From positions 1 to 6,063 of the forward strand of contig DAWAJD010000058.1 of the NCBI GenBank assembly GCA_052289195.1: DNA of 6,063 bases. The letters are read 5' to 3'. Made by a program: the position numbers and the translations under genes. The notes beneath the pieces were generated by a model. That model was given only the letters and a program-made list of their open reading frames with translations, searched no databases and was not told where the DNA came from. Source of the stretch: UBA4644 sp900555855. GTDB taxonomy: Bacteria; Bacillota; Clostridia; Oscillospirales; Butyricicoccaceae. Each line of letters begins with the position of its first letter. Position 1 is the first letter of the stretch. Positions 1-5,564 of the stretch are shown here, one piece after another.

Positions 1-447
1 CTTTTCCCAGCGGATGACGGAGCACCACTGGTTATAGAGCATGGGCAGCTCCCGGTAGGAATGCAGCACATTGTGCCAATGGTCGCAGAACATGGTCTCG
101 GAGGTGGGGCGGAAGGCCAGCCGCTCCTCCAGCTTCTCGCTGCCGCCCATGGTGACCCAGGCCACCTCGGGGGCAAAGCCGTTGACCAGCTCGCCCTCCT
201 TTTTCAAAAGGCTCTCCGGGATAAGCACGGGCATGGCCACATTTTCATGGCCGGTCTTTTTGAACTCGGTGTCCAGAATGCGCTGGATATTTTCCCAGAT
301 GGCATAGCCATAGGGCCGCAGGATGGTAAAGCCCTTCACGCTGGCATATTCCACCAGCTCCGCCTTCCGGCAGATATCGGTATACCACTGGGTAAAGTCC
401 TCCTCCATGGAGGTGATGGCGTTCACCGCCTTTTTTTCGTTGGCCAT
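1..447 (-). CDS. proS: Prolyl-tRNA synthetase, N-terminal part (runs off window)
   Basis: This enzyme charges tRNA(Pro) with proline in the cytoplasm. Only the first 149 residues are present; the gene continues beyond base 1. Visible class II synthetase landmarks are RPYGYAIWEN (about residues 44-53), the proline/ATP-site segment RPTSE (113-117), and the start of motif 2 in NQWCSVIRWE (139-148). RPYGYAIWEN and NQWCSVIRWE resemble the archaeal/eukaryote-type ProRS, which lacks the large editing insertion of the E. coli type and is usually near 480 residues. This form is also common in Clostridia. The start is ATG at 447, followed by MANEKKAVNA. A purine-rich AAAGGA lies 11 bases upstream, a little far but usable. 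No convincing promoter is visible in the 93-base gap after secG, so transcription may come partly by read-through from secG. I see no T-box leader. Identification is firm; the missing C-terminus cannot be judged. Confidence 0.95.
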   Translation of the reverse strand, partial: MANEKKAVNAITSMEEDFTQWYTDICRKAELVEYASVKGFTILRPYGYAIWENIQRILDTEFKKTGHENVAMPVLIPESLLKKEGELVNGFAPEVAWVTMGGSEKLEERLAFRPTSETMFCDHWHNVLHSYRELPMLYNQWCSVIRWEK

Positions 448-497
448 ATTCGGCACCGTCCTTTGCGTCGTTGACTTGATTTCGCAGGGTAAAAGCA

Positions 498-521
498 CAG
501 GCCGCCCCGTCGGACGGCCTG
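498..521 (-). terminator. Possible weak terminator or attenuator between secG and proS
   Basis: On the minus strand, just after the secG stop codon, CAGGCCG and CGGCCTG form a perfect 7-bp GC-rich stem around a 10-base loop. TTTT follows 3 bases later (complement of 491-494). The short, displaced U run makes it a weak intrinsic terminator at best. With no obvious proS promoter downstream, it may only reduce read-through from secG into proS. Confidence 0.5.
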
Positions 522-540
522 CATAGGGGTCGCTTGCAGT

Positions 541-780
541 TTAGAAGATCGCCAGAACCGCGGTGAGCAGGATAAACGCCACCGCCAGGATCACCGTGAC
601 CTTCTGCAGCTTGGCTTCCACAGAACGGCCCTTGTTCTTGCCGAAAAAGGTCTCCGCCGCGCCGGACATGGCGGAGCCAAGCCCTTCGGACTTTCCGTTC
701 TGCAGCAGGATGAGCACGGTGATGACCACGCACACCAGCACCTGCAGGATGGTCAGGATCAGTTCAACAGTAGGATTCAT
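541..780 (-). CDS. secG: Preprotein translocase subunit SecG
   Basis: SecG is the small, non-essential subunit of the SecYEG channel in the cytoplasmic membrane and stimulates SecA-driven protein export. The protein has 79 residues, the normal size for the family (about 70-80 in Firmicutes). It has two membrane helices, about residues 5-26 (VELILTILQVLVCVVITVLI) and 58-79. They are joined by the typical cytoplasmic loop QNGKSEGLGSAMSGAAETFF (27-46), the family signature. The ATG at 780 is chosen over upstream in-frame codons because GGAGG at 794-790 sits 9 bases before it and the family begins with the first helix. The gene has its own promoter overlapping the malic enzyme terminator. The following gene is proS, whereas in many Firmicutes secG is followed by rnr and smpB, so the context is atypical. 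Assignment is firm. Confidence 0.95.
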   Translation of the reverse strand: MNPTVELILTILQVLVCVVITVLILLQNGKSEGLGSAMSGAAETFFGKNKGRSVEAKLQKVTVILAVAFILLTAVLAIF

Positions 781-841
781 AATAACAGGCCTCCAGTTAT
801 GATTGAGCCGGATGACTCCGGGGATAGCTACAGCACTATGC

Positions 842-870
842 ATTTTACCACAAAAAAATGGCAAAAGCAA
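842..870 (-). promoter_or_regulatory. Probable secG promoter (extended -10) overlapping a terminator
   Basis: On the minus strand the -10 is TAAAAT (847-842), preceded by TGG, giving an extended -10 of the TGnTAnAAT type. Seventeen bases upstream lies TTGCTT (870-865), a weak -35 that coincides with the loop of the upstream terminator. Transcription would start near 835, leaving a leader of about 55 bases. The leader holds a small hairpin, CCGGA/TCCGG at 808-821. This is a prediction from sequence match only. Confidence 0.6.
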
Positions 871-880
871 GCCATTTTTC
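851..880 (-). terminator. Intrinsic terminator of the transketolase-malic enzyme operon
   Basis: About 30 bases past the malic enzyme stop on the minus strand, AAAAATGGC... pairs with GCCATTTTT. The arms are 879-871 and 862-854, giving 9 bp (5 core bp plus four A-T pairs) around an 8-base loop. The 3' arm runs into seven consecutive T on the minus strand (complement of 852-858). The plus-strand copy also ends in five T, but no plus-strand gene points into it. Confidence 0.85.
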
Positions 881-908
881 CCTTCAAATCAGGGGAAAAT
901 GGGATTTT

Positions 909-2081
909 TTATGTCCGGACCGCGCCAGAACGCCTCGCCGCCTCCGCAACGGCTGCCGCCACGGCCGGGCAGACCCGGGGATCCAGCGCGGCGGGCAGAA
1001 TATGGGTGGGCGAAAGCTCGTTTTCCGGGATCAGCGCGGCCAGCGCATGGGCCGCCGCCAGCTTCATCTCATCGTTGATCTCCCGGGCGCCTGCATCCAG
1101 CGCGCCCCGGAAAATGCCCGGAAAGGCCAGAACATTGTTCACCTGGTTGGGATAGTCTGAGCGGCCCGTCGCCGCCACCAGCGCCCCGGCTGCCAGCGCC
1201 TCCTCCGGGAAGATCTCCGGCGTGGGGTTGGCGCAGGCAAAGACGATGGCGTTTTTCGCCATGGTGCGGACCATCTCGGGCTTAAGCACGCCGGGGGCGG
1301 AGACGCCGATGAACACATCCGCCCCGGGCAAAACCTCCGCCAGCGAGCCGCGGCGCTTTTCCGGATTGGTCTGCCTTGCCATCTCCAGCAGGTCACCGGT
1401 AAGATCCGGCCGGCCCTCATAGACGGCGCCGCGGATATCCGTCATGATCACATTGCGCAGGCCCACAGAGCAGAGCAGCCGGATGATGGCCGTGCCGGCG
1501 GCGCCGGCCCCGGAGGTGACCACGCGGATCTCCTCCAGCGACTTTCCCGCCAGCTTCAGTGCATTGAGCAGACCCGCAAGGACGATGACGGCGGTACCGT
1601 GCTGATCGTCGTGGAACACGGGGATATCGCAGCGGGCCTTCAGCTTCCGCTCGATCTCAAAGCAGCGGGGGGCGGCGATGTCCTCCAGATTGATGCCGCC
1701 GAAGGAGCCGGCCAGCAGCGCCACCGTCTCCACAAACCGGTCCACCTCCTTGGTGCGGACGCACAGGGGGACGGCGTCCACCCCGCCGAAGGCCTTGAAC
1801 AAAGCGCATTTGCCCTCCATCACCGGCATGCCCGCCTCCGGCCCGATATCGCCCAGACCCAGGACGGCGGAGCCGTCGGTGACCACGGCCACCAGATTGC
1901 CCCGGCCGGTATAGGTATAGCTCAGCGCCGGATCCGCCTGGATCTTCAGGCAGGGCTCCGCCACGCCGGGGGTATAGGCGATGGAAAGCTCGTGCGCGTC
2001 GTTCAGGGGGCATTTGGGCACGATCTCCAGCTTGCCCCGCCAGCGCTCGTGGGCCAGCAGGGCCTCTTCCCGCAGGTCCAT
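909..2081 (-). CDS. Malic enzyme (malate dehydrogenase, oxaloacetate-decarboxylating)
   Basis: The enzyme oxidatively decarboxylates L-malate to pyruvate and CO2 with reduction of NAD(P)+, in the cytoplasm. At about 390 residues it matches the short bacterial form. Numbered from the preferred start, visible signatures are YTPGVAEP (36-43, catalytic Tyr36), GLGDIG (75-80), EGK (89-91, catalytic Lys91), GINLEDI (129-135) and HDDQHGT (157-163), both with acidic metal ligands. These are followed by the Rossmann glycine motif GAGAAG (191-196), NPTPE (285-289) and NQVNN (312-316). Asp215 in MTDIRG, at the end of the second beta strand, would favour NAD over NADP; that is inference. The first ATG (2087) overlaps the preceding stop as ATGA but has GAGG only 2 bases before it. 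The ATG at 2081 has GCGAGG 8 bases before it and is preferred. It is the last gene of a three-gene operon with the two transketolase halves and is followed by a strong terminator. Confidence 0.93.
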   Translation of the reverse strand: MDLREEALLAHERWRGKLEIVPKCPLNDAHELSIAYTPGVAEPCLKIQADPALSYTYTGRGNLVAVVTDGSAVLGLGDIGPEAGMPVMEGKCALFKAFGGVDAVPLCVRTKEVDRFVETVALLAGSFGGINLEDIAAPRCFEIERKLKARCDIPVFHDDQHGTAVIVLAGLLNALKLAGKSLEEIRVVTSGAGAAGTAIIRLLCSVGLRNVIMTDIRGAVYEGRPDLTGDLLEMARQTNPEKRRGSLAEVLPGADVFIGVSAPGVLKPEMVRTMAKNAIVFACANPTPEIFPEEALAAGALVAATGRSDYPNQVNNVLAFPGIFRGALDAGAREINDEMKLAAAHALAALIPENELSPTHILPAALDPRVCPAVAAAVAEAARRSGAVRT

Positions 2082-2083
2082 GC

Positions 2084-3046
2084 TCATTTCCTCGCCATGG
2101 CCGCGCGGACGGCCCGGACGATATGCTCGGCGGTCAGATCGAAGCGGCGGCGCAGGAAGTCCTCCGTGCCCACCTCGCCGAACTCATCCTCCACGCCCAC
2201 CATTTCCACGGGCACGGGGCAGCTGCGGCTGAGGCTGTTTGCCACGGCGGAGCCAAGGCCGCCCAGAATGTTGTGGTTTTCGGCCGTGACCACGCAGCCG
2301 CAGCTGCGGGCATATTCCGCCAGCGTCTCGTCGTCCATGGGCTTCCAGGTGAAGGCGTTGAGGACGGCGATCCGGATGCCCTCCTGCTCCAGCAGGGCGG
2401 CGGCCTTCAGGGTCTCGCCCACCATGATGCCGGAGCAGACCACGGCGGCGTCGGTGCCCTCCCGCAGGCGGGCCAGCTTGCCCAGCTGGAACTGGGAGCC
2501 CGCTTCAAAGACGCCCACGGCGTTTTTCCGCAGCAGGCGGATGTAATAGACGCCATATTCCTTCTCCAGCGTCTGGAGCAGCCAGCGGAGCTGGACGGAG
2601 TCGGTAGGCTCCACCAGCGTGATCTTGGGAATGGACATCAGCGTGCCCATATCCTCAAAGGGCATATGGGTGCCGCCGTTGTAGGCGGCGGTAACGCCGG
2701 GGTCGGAGCCCACGATGCGCACATTCGCCTTGGCGTAGGCGCAGGAAATGAAGATCTGGTCCACGCAGCGGCGGGAGGCAAAGGGCCCGAAGGAATGGGC
2801 AAAGGGGATCATGCCGGCGGCGGAAAGGCCCGCGGCCACGCCGATCATGTTGTTTTCCTGAATGCCACAGTCCACGGCCCGGTCGGGAAACTCCTGAAAG
2901 AAGGGCTTCACGCCGGAGGACCCCACCAGATCGGCGTCCAGAATACAGATCCGGTCGTTTTCCCGGGCCAGCTCCTGCAGCGTCTGGCAATAGACGGCCC
3001 GCATCTCCCGGGCTTCCTTTTCAAACACGGATTTTACCTGATACAT
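2084..3046 (-). CDS. Transketolase, C-terminal subunit (pyrimidine-binding and C-terminal domains)
   Basis: This is the second half of a split transketolase. It supplies the pyrimidine-binding and C-terminal domains that complete the thiamine diphosphate site made with the N-terminal subunit. The complex moves two-carbon ketol units between sugar phosphates in the non-oxidative pentose phosphate pathway. From the preferred start the protein has 320 residues, normal for this half. Visible landmarks are DADL (37-40), GIQENNM (61-67) with the cofactor-activating Glu64, SFGPFASRR (85-93), THMPFEDMG (126-134) and EDEFGEVG near residues 286-293. The longest frame starts at 3055, but there the ATG touches the GGAGG; the ATG at 3046 has that GGAGG 9 bases upstream and is preferred. 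It lies 16 bases after the N-subunit stop and overlaps the malic enzyme frame at its own end. A 1-deoxyxylulose-5-phosphate synthase is unlikely because the gene is split and the motifs are of transketolase type. A sulfo-transketolase cannot be excluded, but no sulfoglycolysis gene is nearby. Confidence 0.93.
   Translation of the reverse strand: MYQVKSVFEKEAREMRAVYCQTLQELARENDRICILDADLVGSSGVKPFFQEFPDRAVDCGIQENNMIGVAAGLSAAGMIPFAHSFGPFASRRCVDQIFISCAYAKANVRIVGSDPGVTAAYNGGTHMPFEDMGTLMSIPKITLVEPTDSVQLRWLLQTLEKEYGVYYIRLLRKNAVGVFEAGSQFQLGKLARLREGTDAAVVCSGIMVGETLKAAALLEQEGIRIAVLNAFTWKPMDDETLAEYARSCGCVVTAENHNILGGLGSAVANSLSRSCPVPVEMVGVEDEFGEVGTEDFLRRRFDLTAEHIVRAVRAAMARK
2090..2095 (-). promoter_or_regulatory. 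Ribosome binding site deciding the malic enzyme start
   Basis: GCGAGG lies inside the last codons of the upstream transketolase gene. It is 2 bases from the first possible ATG (2087) and 8 bases from the second (2081), so initiation at 2081 is more likely. Translation is probably coupled to termination at the overlapping TGA. Confidence 0.55.
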
Positions 3047-3055
3047 CTCTGCCAT

Positions 3056-3060
3056 CCTCC
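3056..3060 (-). promoter_or_regulatory. Ribosome binding site deciding the transketolase C-subunit start
   Basis: AAAAGGAGG ends directly against the first ATG (3055), leaving no spacer, but stands 9 bases before the second in-frame ATG (3046). The second start is therefore the functional one, shortening the product by three residues. Confidence 0.7.
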
Positions 3061-3062
3061 TT

Positions 3063-3905
3063 TTACGCCTTGCGCGCCGCGTCCAAAACGGCCTGGGCGT
3101 GCTCCAGGCTGGGCGCGATCTGCTCCGGGGTGAACTTCATGTGGTGGCAGGGGAAGGTCTCCTCCGCCAGCAGACAGCCGTGGCCCTTGACAGTGTCCAA
3201 AATGATCATCACGGGCCTGTCGCTCTGCGCCTTGCCGGCCTCGATGGCCTCCAGAATGGCGTCCACATCGTGGCCGTTGACCTTACGGGTGAACCAGCCG
3301 AAGGCCTCAAATTTGTCTACCATGTCGCCCAGATCCAGAACATCCTCGCAGGCGCCGTCCAGCTGCTGCTTGTTCAGATCCACAAAGGCGATCAGATGAT
3401 CCAGCATGTGGTGGGCGGCAAAGGCCGCGCCCTCCCAGACCTGGCCCTCGTCACATTCGCCGTCGCCCAGCACCAGATACACATAGCTGTCGTTGCGGCC
3501 CAGCATCCGGTTGCCCAGCGCCAGCCCGCAGGCGGTGGAGATGCCCTGGCCCAGGCTGCCGGTGGTCATGTCCACGCCGGGGGTCTTGTTCCGGTCGCAG
3601 TGGGAGGGAAGATGGGTCCCGCCCTGATTCAGCGTCAGCAGCTCCTCCATGGGGAAAAAGCCCCGCAAGGCCAGCGTGGCATAAACGGCGGGGCCGGCGT
3701 GGCCCTTGCTCATCACCAGCTTGTCCCGCTCCTCCCACTGAGGATGCTTGGGATCATAGCGCATTTCCCTGCCATAGAGCACGGCCAGCAGCTCCACCAC
3801 GCTCATGGCGCCGCCGATGTGGCCAAAGCCCAGATGGGCCAGCTCCTTCAGCGTCTCCACCCGGATCTCCTCGGCAAAGACGCGCAGCTCCTTGTTTTTT
3901 TCCAT
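3063..3905 (-). CDS. Transketolase, N-terminal subunit (thiamine diphosphate-binding)
   Basis: This half carries the diphosphate- and metal-binding domain of transketolase and works with the C-terminal subunit encoded next. It has 280 residues, standard for split N-subunits. Visible motifs in order are GHIGGAMS (28-35) and SKGHA (66-70), both with active-site histidines, GTHLPSH (96-102) and TGSLGQG (115-121). The thiamine diphosphate motif then begins at GDGECDEGQVWEG (147-159) and ends at DLNK (176-179), where Asp148 and Asn178 are the expected metal ligands. VKGHG (239-243) supplies a further histidine. The ATG at 3905 is the only sensible start; the binding site is modest (AGGTG 6 bases upstream, with a better AAAGGAG 15 bases upstream). 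It is the first gene of the operon behind a strong promoter at 3954-3982. Tandem split transketolases are common in Clostridia and archaea. Confidence 0.94.
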   Translation of the reverse strand: MEKNKELRVFAEEIRVETLKELAHLGFGHIGGAMSVVELLAVLYGREMRYDPKHPQWEERDKLVMSKGHAGPAVYATLALRGFFPMEELLTLNQGGTHLPSHCDRNKTPGVDMTTGSLGQGISTACGLALGNRMLGRNDSYVYLVLGDGECDEGQVWEGAAFAAHHMLDHLIAFVDLNKQQLDGACEDVLDLGDMVDKFEAFGWFTRKVNGHDVDAILEAIEAGKAQSDRPVMIILDTVKGHGCLLAEETFPCHHMKFTPEQIAPSLEHAQAVLDAARKA

Positions 3906-3953
3906 GTTTTACACCTGCTTCTCCTTTGGTTTTGCTTGGATTCCTAACAATTG

Positions 3954-3982
3954 ATTTTACCATAGCAGCAGGGGCTTTTCAA
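3954..3982 (-). promoter_or_regulatory. Strong promoter of the transketolase-malic enzyme operon
   Basis: On the minus strand, TTGAAA (3982-3977) and TAAAAT (3959-3954) are separated by 17 bases. A TGG in front of the -10 makes it an extended -10. Each hexamer matches the sigma-A consensus at five of six positions. The element lies in the 3' end of the small cysteine-protein gene: its last codon TGG and stop TAA form part of the -10. Transcription would start near 3947, giving a leader of about 40 bases. I see no catabolite-response-like operator. Confidence 0.75.
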
Positions 3983-4148
3983 TCCCTTCGCAGGGCTTTT
4001 TGCGGCCGTGGCGAGGAAGCTTTTCCTCCAGCGCGCCGCACAGTGCCTCCAGACACCGGTCGCACAGGACGATCTCCCCCTCCCGCAGCAGCTGCCCGCG
4101 TTCGCCGCAGATCATGCAGGCGCTTTGGCCTTGCTCGTTCTGTTTCAA
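3957..4148 (-). CDS. Small four-cysteine zinc-binding-type protein, possibly Gin/CsfB-like
   Basis: This predicted 63-residue cytoplasmic protein has two CxxC knuckles, CMIC (11-14) and CDRC (29-32), 14 residues apart, a pattern that usually binds one zinc ion. Further cysteines are at 37 and 53. The C-terminal half is basic and has no recognisable domain. Size and cysteine pattern resemble Gin/CsfB, the small zinc protein that inhibits the forespore sigma factor G in Bacillus. That is a pattern resemblance only; a generic zinc-ribbon hypothetical is equally possible. The start is a TTG at 4148, chosen because GGAGG (4162-4158) sits exactly 9 bases upstream and because the only nearby in-frame ATG (Met12) would remove the first cysteine. 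An overlapping GTG at that site is in another frame and too close to GGAGG. It reads toward the transketolase operon, with 51 bases between them and no terminator, so read-through is likely. Confidence 0.65.
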   Translation of the reverse strand: MKQNEQGQSACMICGERGQLLREGEIVLCDRCLEALCGALEEKLPRHGRKKPCEGIEKPLLLW

Positions 4149-4157
4149 GTGGCTTCA

Positions 4158-4163
4158 CCTCCC
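4158..4163 (-). promoter_or_regulatory. Ribosome binding site supporting the TTG start of the small protein
   Basis: GGGAGG on the minus strand stands 9 bases before TTG at 4148, the same spacing used by secG, the portal and the scaffold-like gene in this window. This is the main reason for accepting the rare start codon. Confidence 0.65.
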
Positions 4164-4206
4164 TTGCCCCCATCCTACGGGCCAAGGACGGAAGCAAACA
4201 GAAAAC

Positions 4207-4250
4207 GGCTTCCCGGAAGGCTTCTGCGGAAGGCTTCCCGGAAGCGCTTC
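4207..4250. repeat. Tandem array of TTCC-n-GGAA dyads, operator-like
   Basis: Three head-to-tail units occupy the centre of the divergent intergenic region: GGCTTCCCGGAA (4207-4218), GGCTTCTGCGGAA (4219-4231) and GGCTTCCCGGAA again (4232-4243). A partial fourth, GCGCTTC, follows, so that GAAGCGCTTC at 4241-4250 is a perfect 10-bp palindrome. Each unit is itself a dyad, and GGAAGC at 4190-4195 can also pair with GCTTCC at 4208-4213. The array could be a multi-site operator between the two divergent genes, a structured RNA leader, or a simple repeat. The sequence does not decide. Confidence 0.55.
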
Positions 4251-4251
4251 A

Positions 4252-4281
4252 TTGGGCATTTCCGAAAAAATGCGCTGTAAT
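4252..4281 (+). promoter_or_regulatory. Candidate weak promoter for the portal gene
   Basis: TGTAAT at 4276-4281 matches the -10 consensus at five of six positions. The best -35 is TTGGGC at 4252-4257, 18 bases upstream and only three of six, directly adjoining the dyad array. A weak -35 beside an operator-like array would fit activated or repressed expression, but support is thin. Confidence 0.3.
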
Positions 4282-4306
4282 AGGGCCAAAAGGAGGGAAA
4301 CATCCC

Positions 4307-5563
4307 ATGATTTTCAAAACAGCATCGCAAACCCTTTCTCCCCAGGAGCTTTCGCTCCATGTGGAGCGCTTTCTGCGGCAGGAGCTTCCCCGCAGACAGC
4401 GGCTGACAGAGTATTACCAGGGACAGCAGGGCGTCCGCAAGGGGCCTGTGGCCCAGGGGCGGCCGGACAATCAGCTGGTGGCCAATTACGCCAAATACAT
4501 CACCGATGTGCACACCGGCTATTTCATGGGTCAGCCGCCCACGCTGACCTTCGAGCGCCGCCGGGTGCAGGAGCGCATGAACCGGGCGCTGGAGGAGGCG
4601 TCGCTGGGCCGGCTGCTCTATGCCGCCGCCCGGGACATGAGCATCTGCGGCGAGGGCTATCTGCTGGCCTATCTCACCGGCTATGGCCCCCGGCTGGCCC
4701 GGCTCTCGCCGCTGGAGACCTTTGTGATCACCCGGGGCGTGGCGGGCGAGGAGGCCGCCGCCGTCCGCGTTCATACGCTGGGAGCCGACCGGGCGCAGGG
4801 CGAGCTTTATCTGCCCGGCCAGCGGCTGGATTGGGAAATGCACGGCCGCCTGCTGACCTTCGGCAAGGCGGAGGCTCTGCCCTTTTCCGGCCTGCCGGTG
4901 ATCCGCTTTACCAACAATCTGGACGGCACCGGCGATTTTGAACCGGCCACCTCCCTGCTGGACGCCTATAATGTCCTGCTTTCCGGCGCCATGGACGATA
5001 TGCAGAGCGTGGCCAACGCCTTTCTGGCCCTCTACGGCGCCATGGGCACCACCCAGGAGGACATCGATCGGGCCAACCGCAGCCGGGTCCTCTGCATGGC
5101 AGACAACGGCCGGGCGGAGTTCGTGGTGAAAAATGTCAGCCCGGACACCGTGGCCCTGCTCAAGACCACGCTGGTCAACGATCTGCTGGCCATCACCATG
5201 ACGCCCAATCTGCAGGACGCCGCCTTTGCAGGCAACAGCTCCGGCGTGGCGCTGGAATATAAGCTCTGGGGCATCGAGCAGGCCCGCTCCGGCAAGGAGC
5301 AGGGCTTTTCCGGCGGACTGTATCATATCGTGGGCCTGTTTTATCAGGGCCTGCGTCAGCTGGGCGCGGAGGCCGGCGGCAGCTGCACGGCCCGCTTCTA
5401 TAAAAACCTGCCGCAGGATGTAAGCCGGATCTGCGAGGATCTGAAAACGCTGGGCACCACCGTCTCCAACCGCACCAAGCTGGAGCTGCTGCCCTTTATC
5501 AAGGACGCGGATGCGGAGATGGATCGGATGTCTGCCGAAAAAAAAGAACAGGAGGACGCATAA
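4307..5563 (+). CDS. Phage portal protein, SPP1 gp6 family
   Basis: Portal proteins form the dodecameric ring at one vertex of a tailed-phage capsid, through which DNA is packaged and ejected. This 418-residue protein matches the SPP1 gp6-like family along its length. It shows the early YYQG (37-40), the hallmark NYAKYITDVHTGYFMGQP (60-77), NNLDGTGDFEPATSLLDAYN (203-222), and DNGRAEFVVKNVS (266-278). It then has NLQDAAFAGNSSGVALEYKLWGIEQ (301-325), NLPQD (367-371) in the C-terminal part, and LLPFIKDADAE (394-404). SPP1 gp6 is about 500 residues, so this is somewhat short, but no core block is missing and there is no internal stop. The ATG at 4307 is preceded by AGGAGGG 9 bases upstream; the frame is open further upstream without a better start. 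No terminase gene precedes it, which is abnormal for a phage packaging module. Its stop lies one base before the scaffold-like start. Base composition looks like the flanking host genes. Confidence 0.9.
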   Translation: MIFKTASQTLSPQELSLHVERFLRQELPRRQRLTEYYQGQQGVRKGPVAQGRPDNQLVANYAKYITDVHTGYFMGQPPTLTFERRRVQERMNRALEEASLGRLLYAAARDMSICGEGYLLAYLTGYGPRLARLSPLETFVITRGVAGEEAAAVRVHTLGADRAQGELYLPGQRLDWEMHGRLLTFGKAEALPFSGLPVIRFTNNLDGTGDFEPATSLLDAYNVLLSGAMDDMQSVANAFLALYGAMGTTQEDIDRANRSRVLCMADNGRAEFVVKNVSPDTVALLKTTLVNDLLAITMTPNLQDAAFAGNSSGVALEYKLWGIEQARSGKEQGFSGGLYHIVGLFYQGLRQLGAEAGGSCTARFYKNLPQDVSRICEDLKTLGTTVSNRTKLELLPFIKDADAEMDRMSAEKKEQEDA

Positions 5564-5564
5564 T

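Noticed and set aside
781..870. A longer SecG starting near 870.
   Set aside because: The extension would read through the terminator and promoter region. SecG proteins start just before the first membrane helix, where GGAGG supports 780.
1599..3947. Long plus-strand open frames (1599-2546, 2123-3133, 3099-3947) opposite the malic enzyme and transketolase genes.
   Set aside because: Their products are low-complexity, Ala/Gly/His-rich and lack motifs, while the minus strand carries well-conserved enzymes.
3979..4197. An alternative 72-residue minus-strand frame overlapping the small cysteine protein.
   Set aside because: It is Arg/Ala-rich without motifs. The nearby GGAGG is correctly spaced for the TTG of the cysteine protein and not for a start in this frame.
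3926..4306. A 5' extension of the portal frame giving a 545-residue protein.
   Set aside because: The extra 127 residues match nothing known for portals and run antisense to the small protein and its promoter. The ATG at 4307 has an ideal ribosome site.
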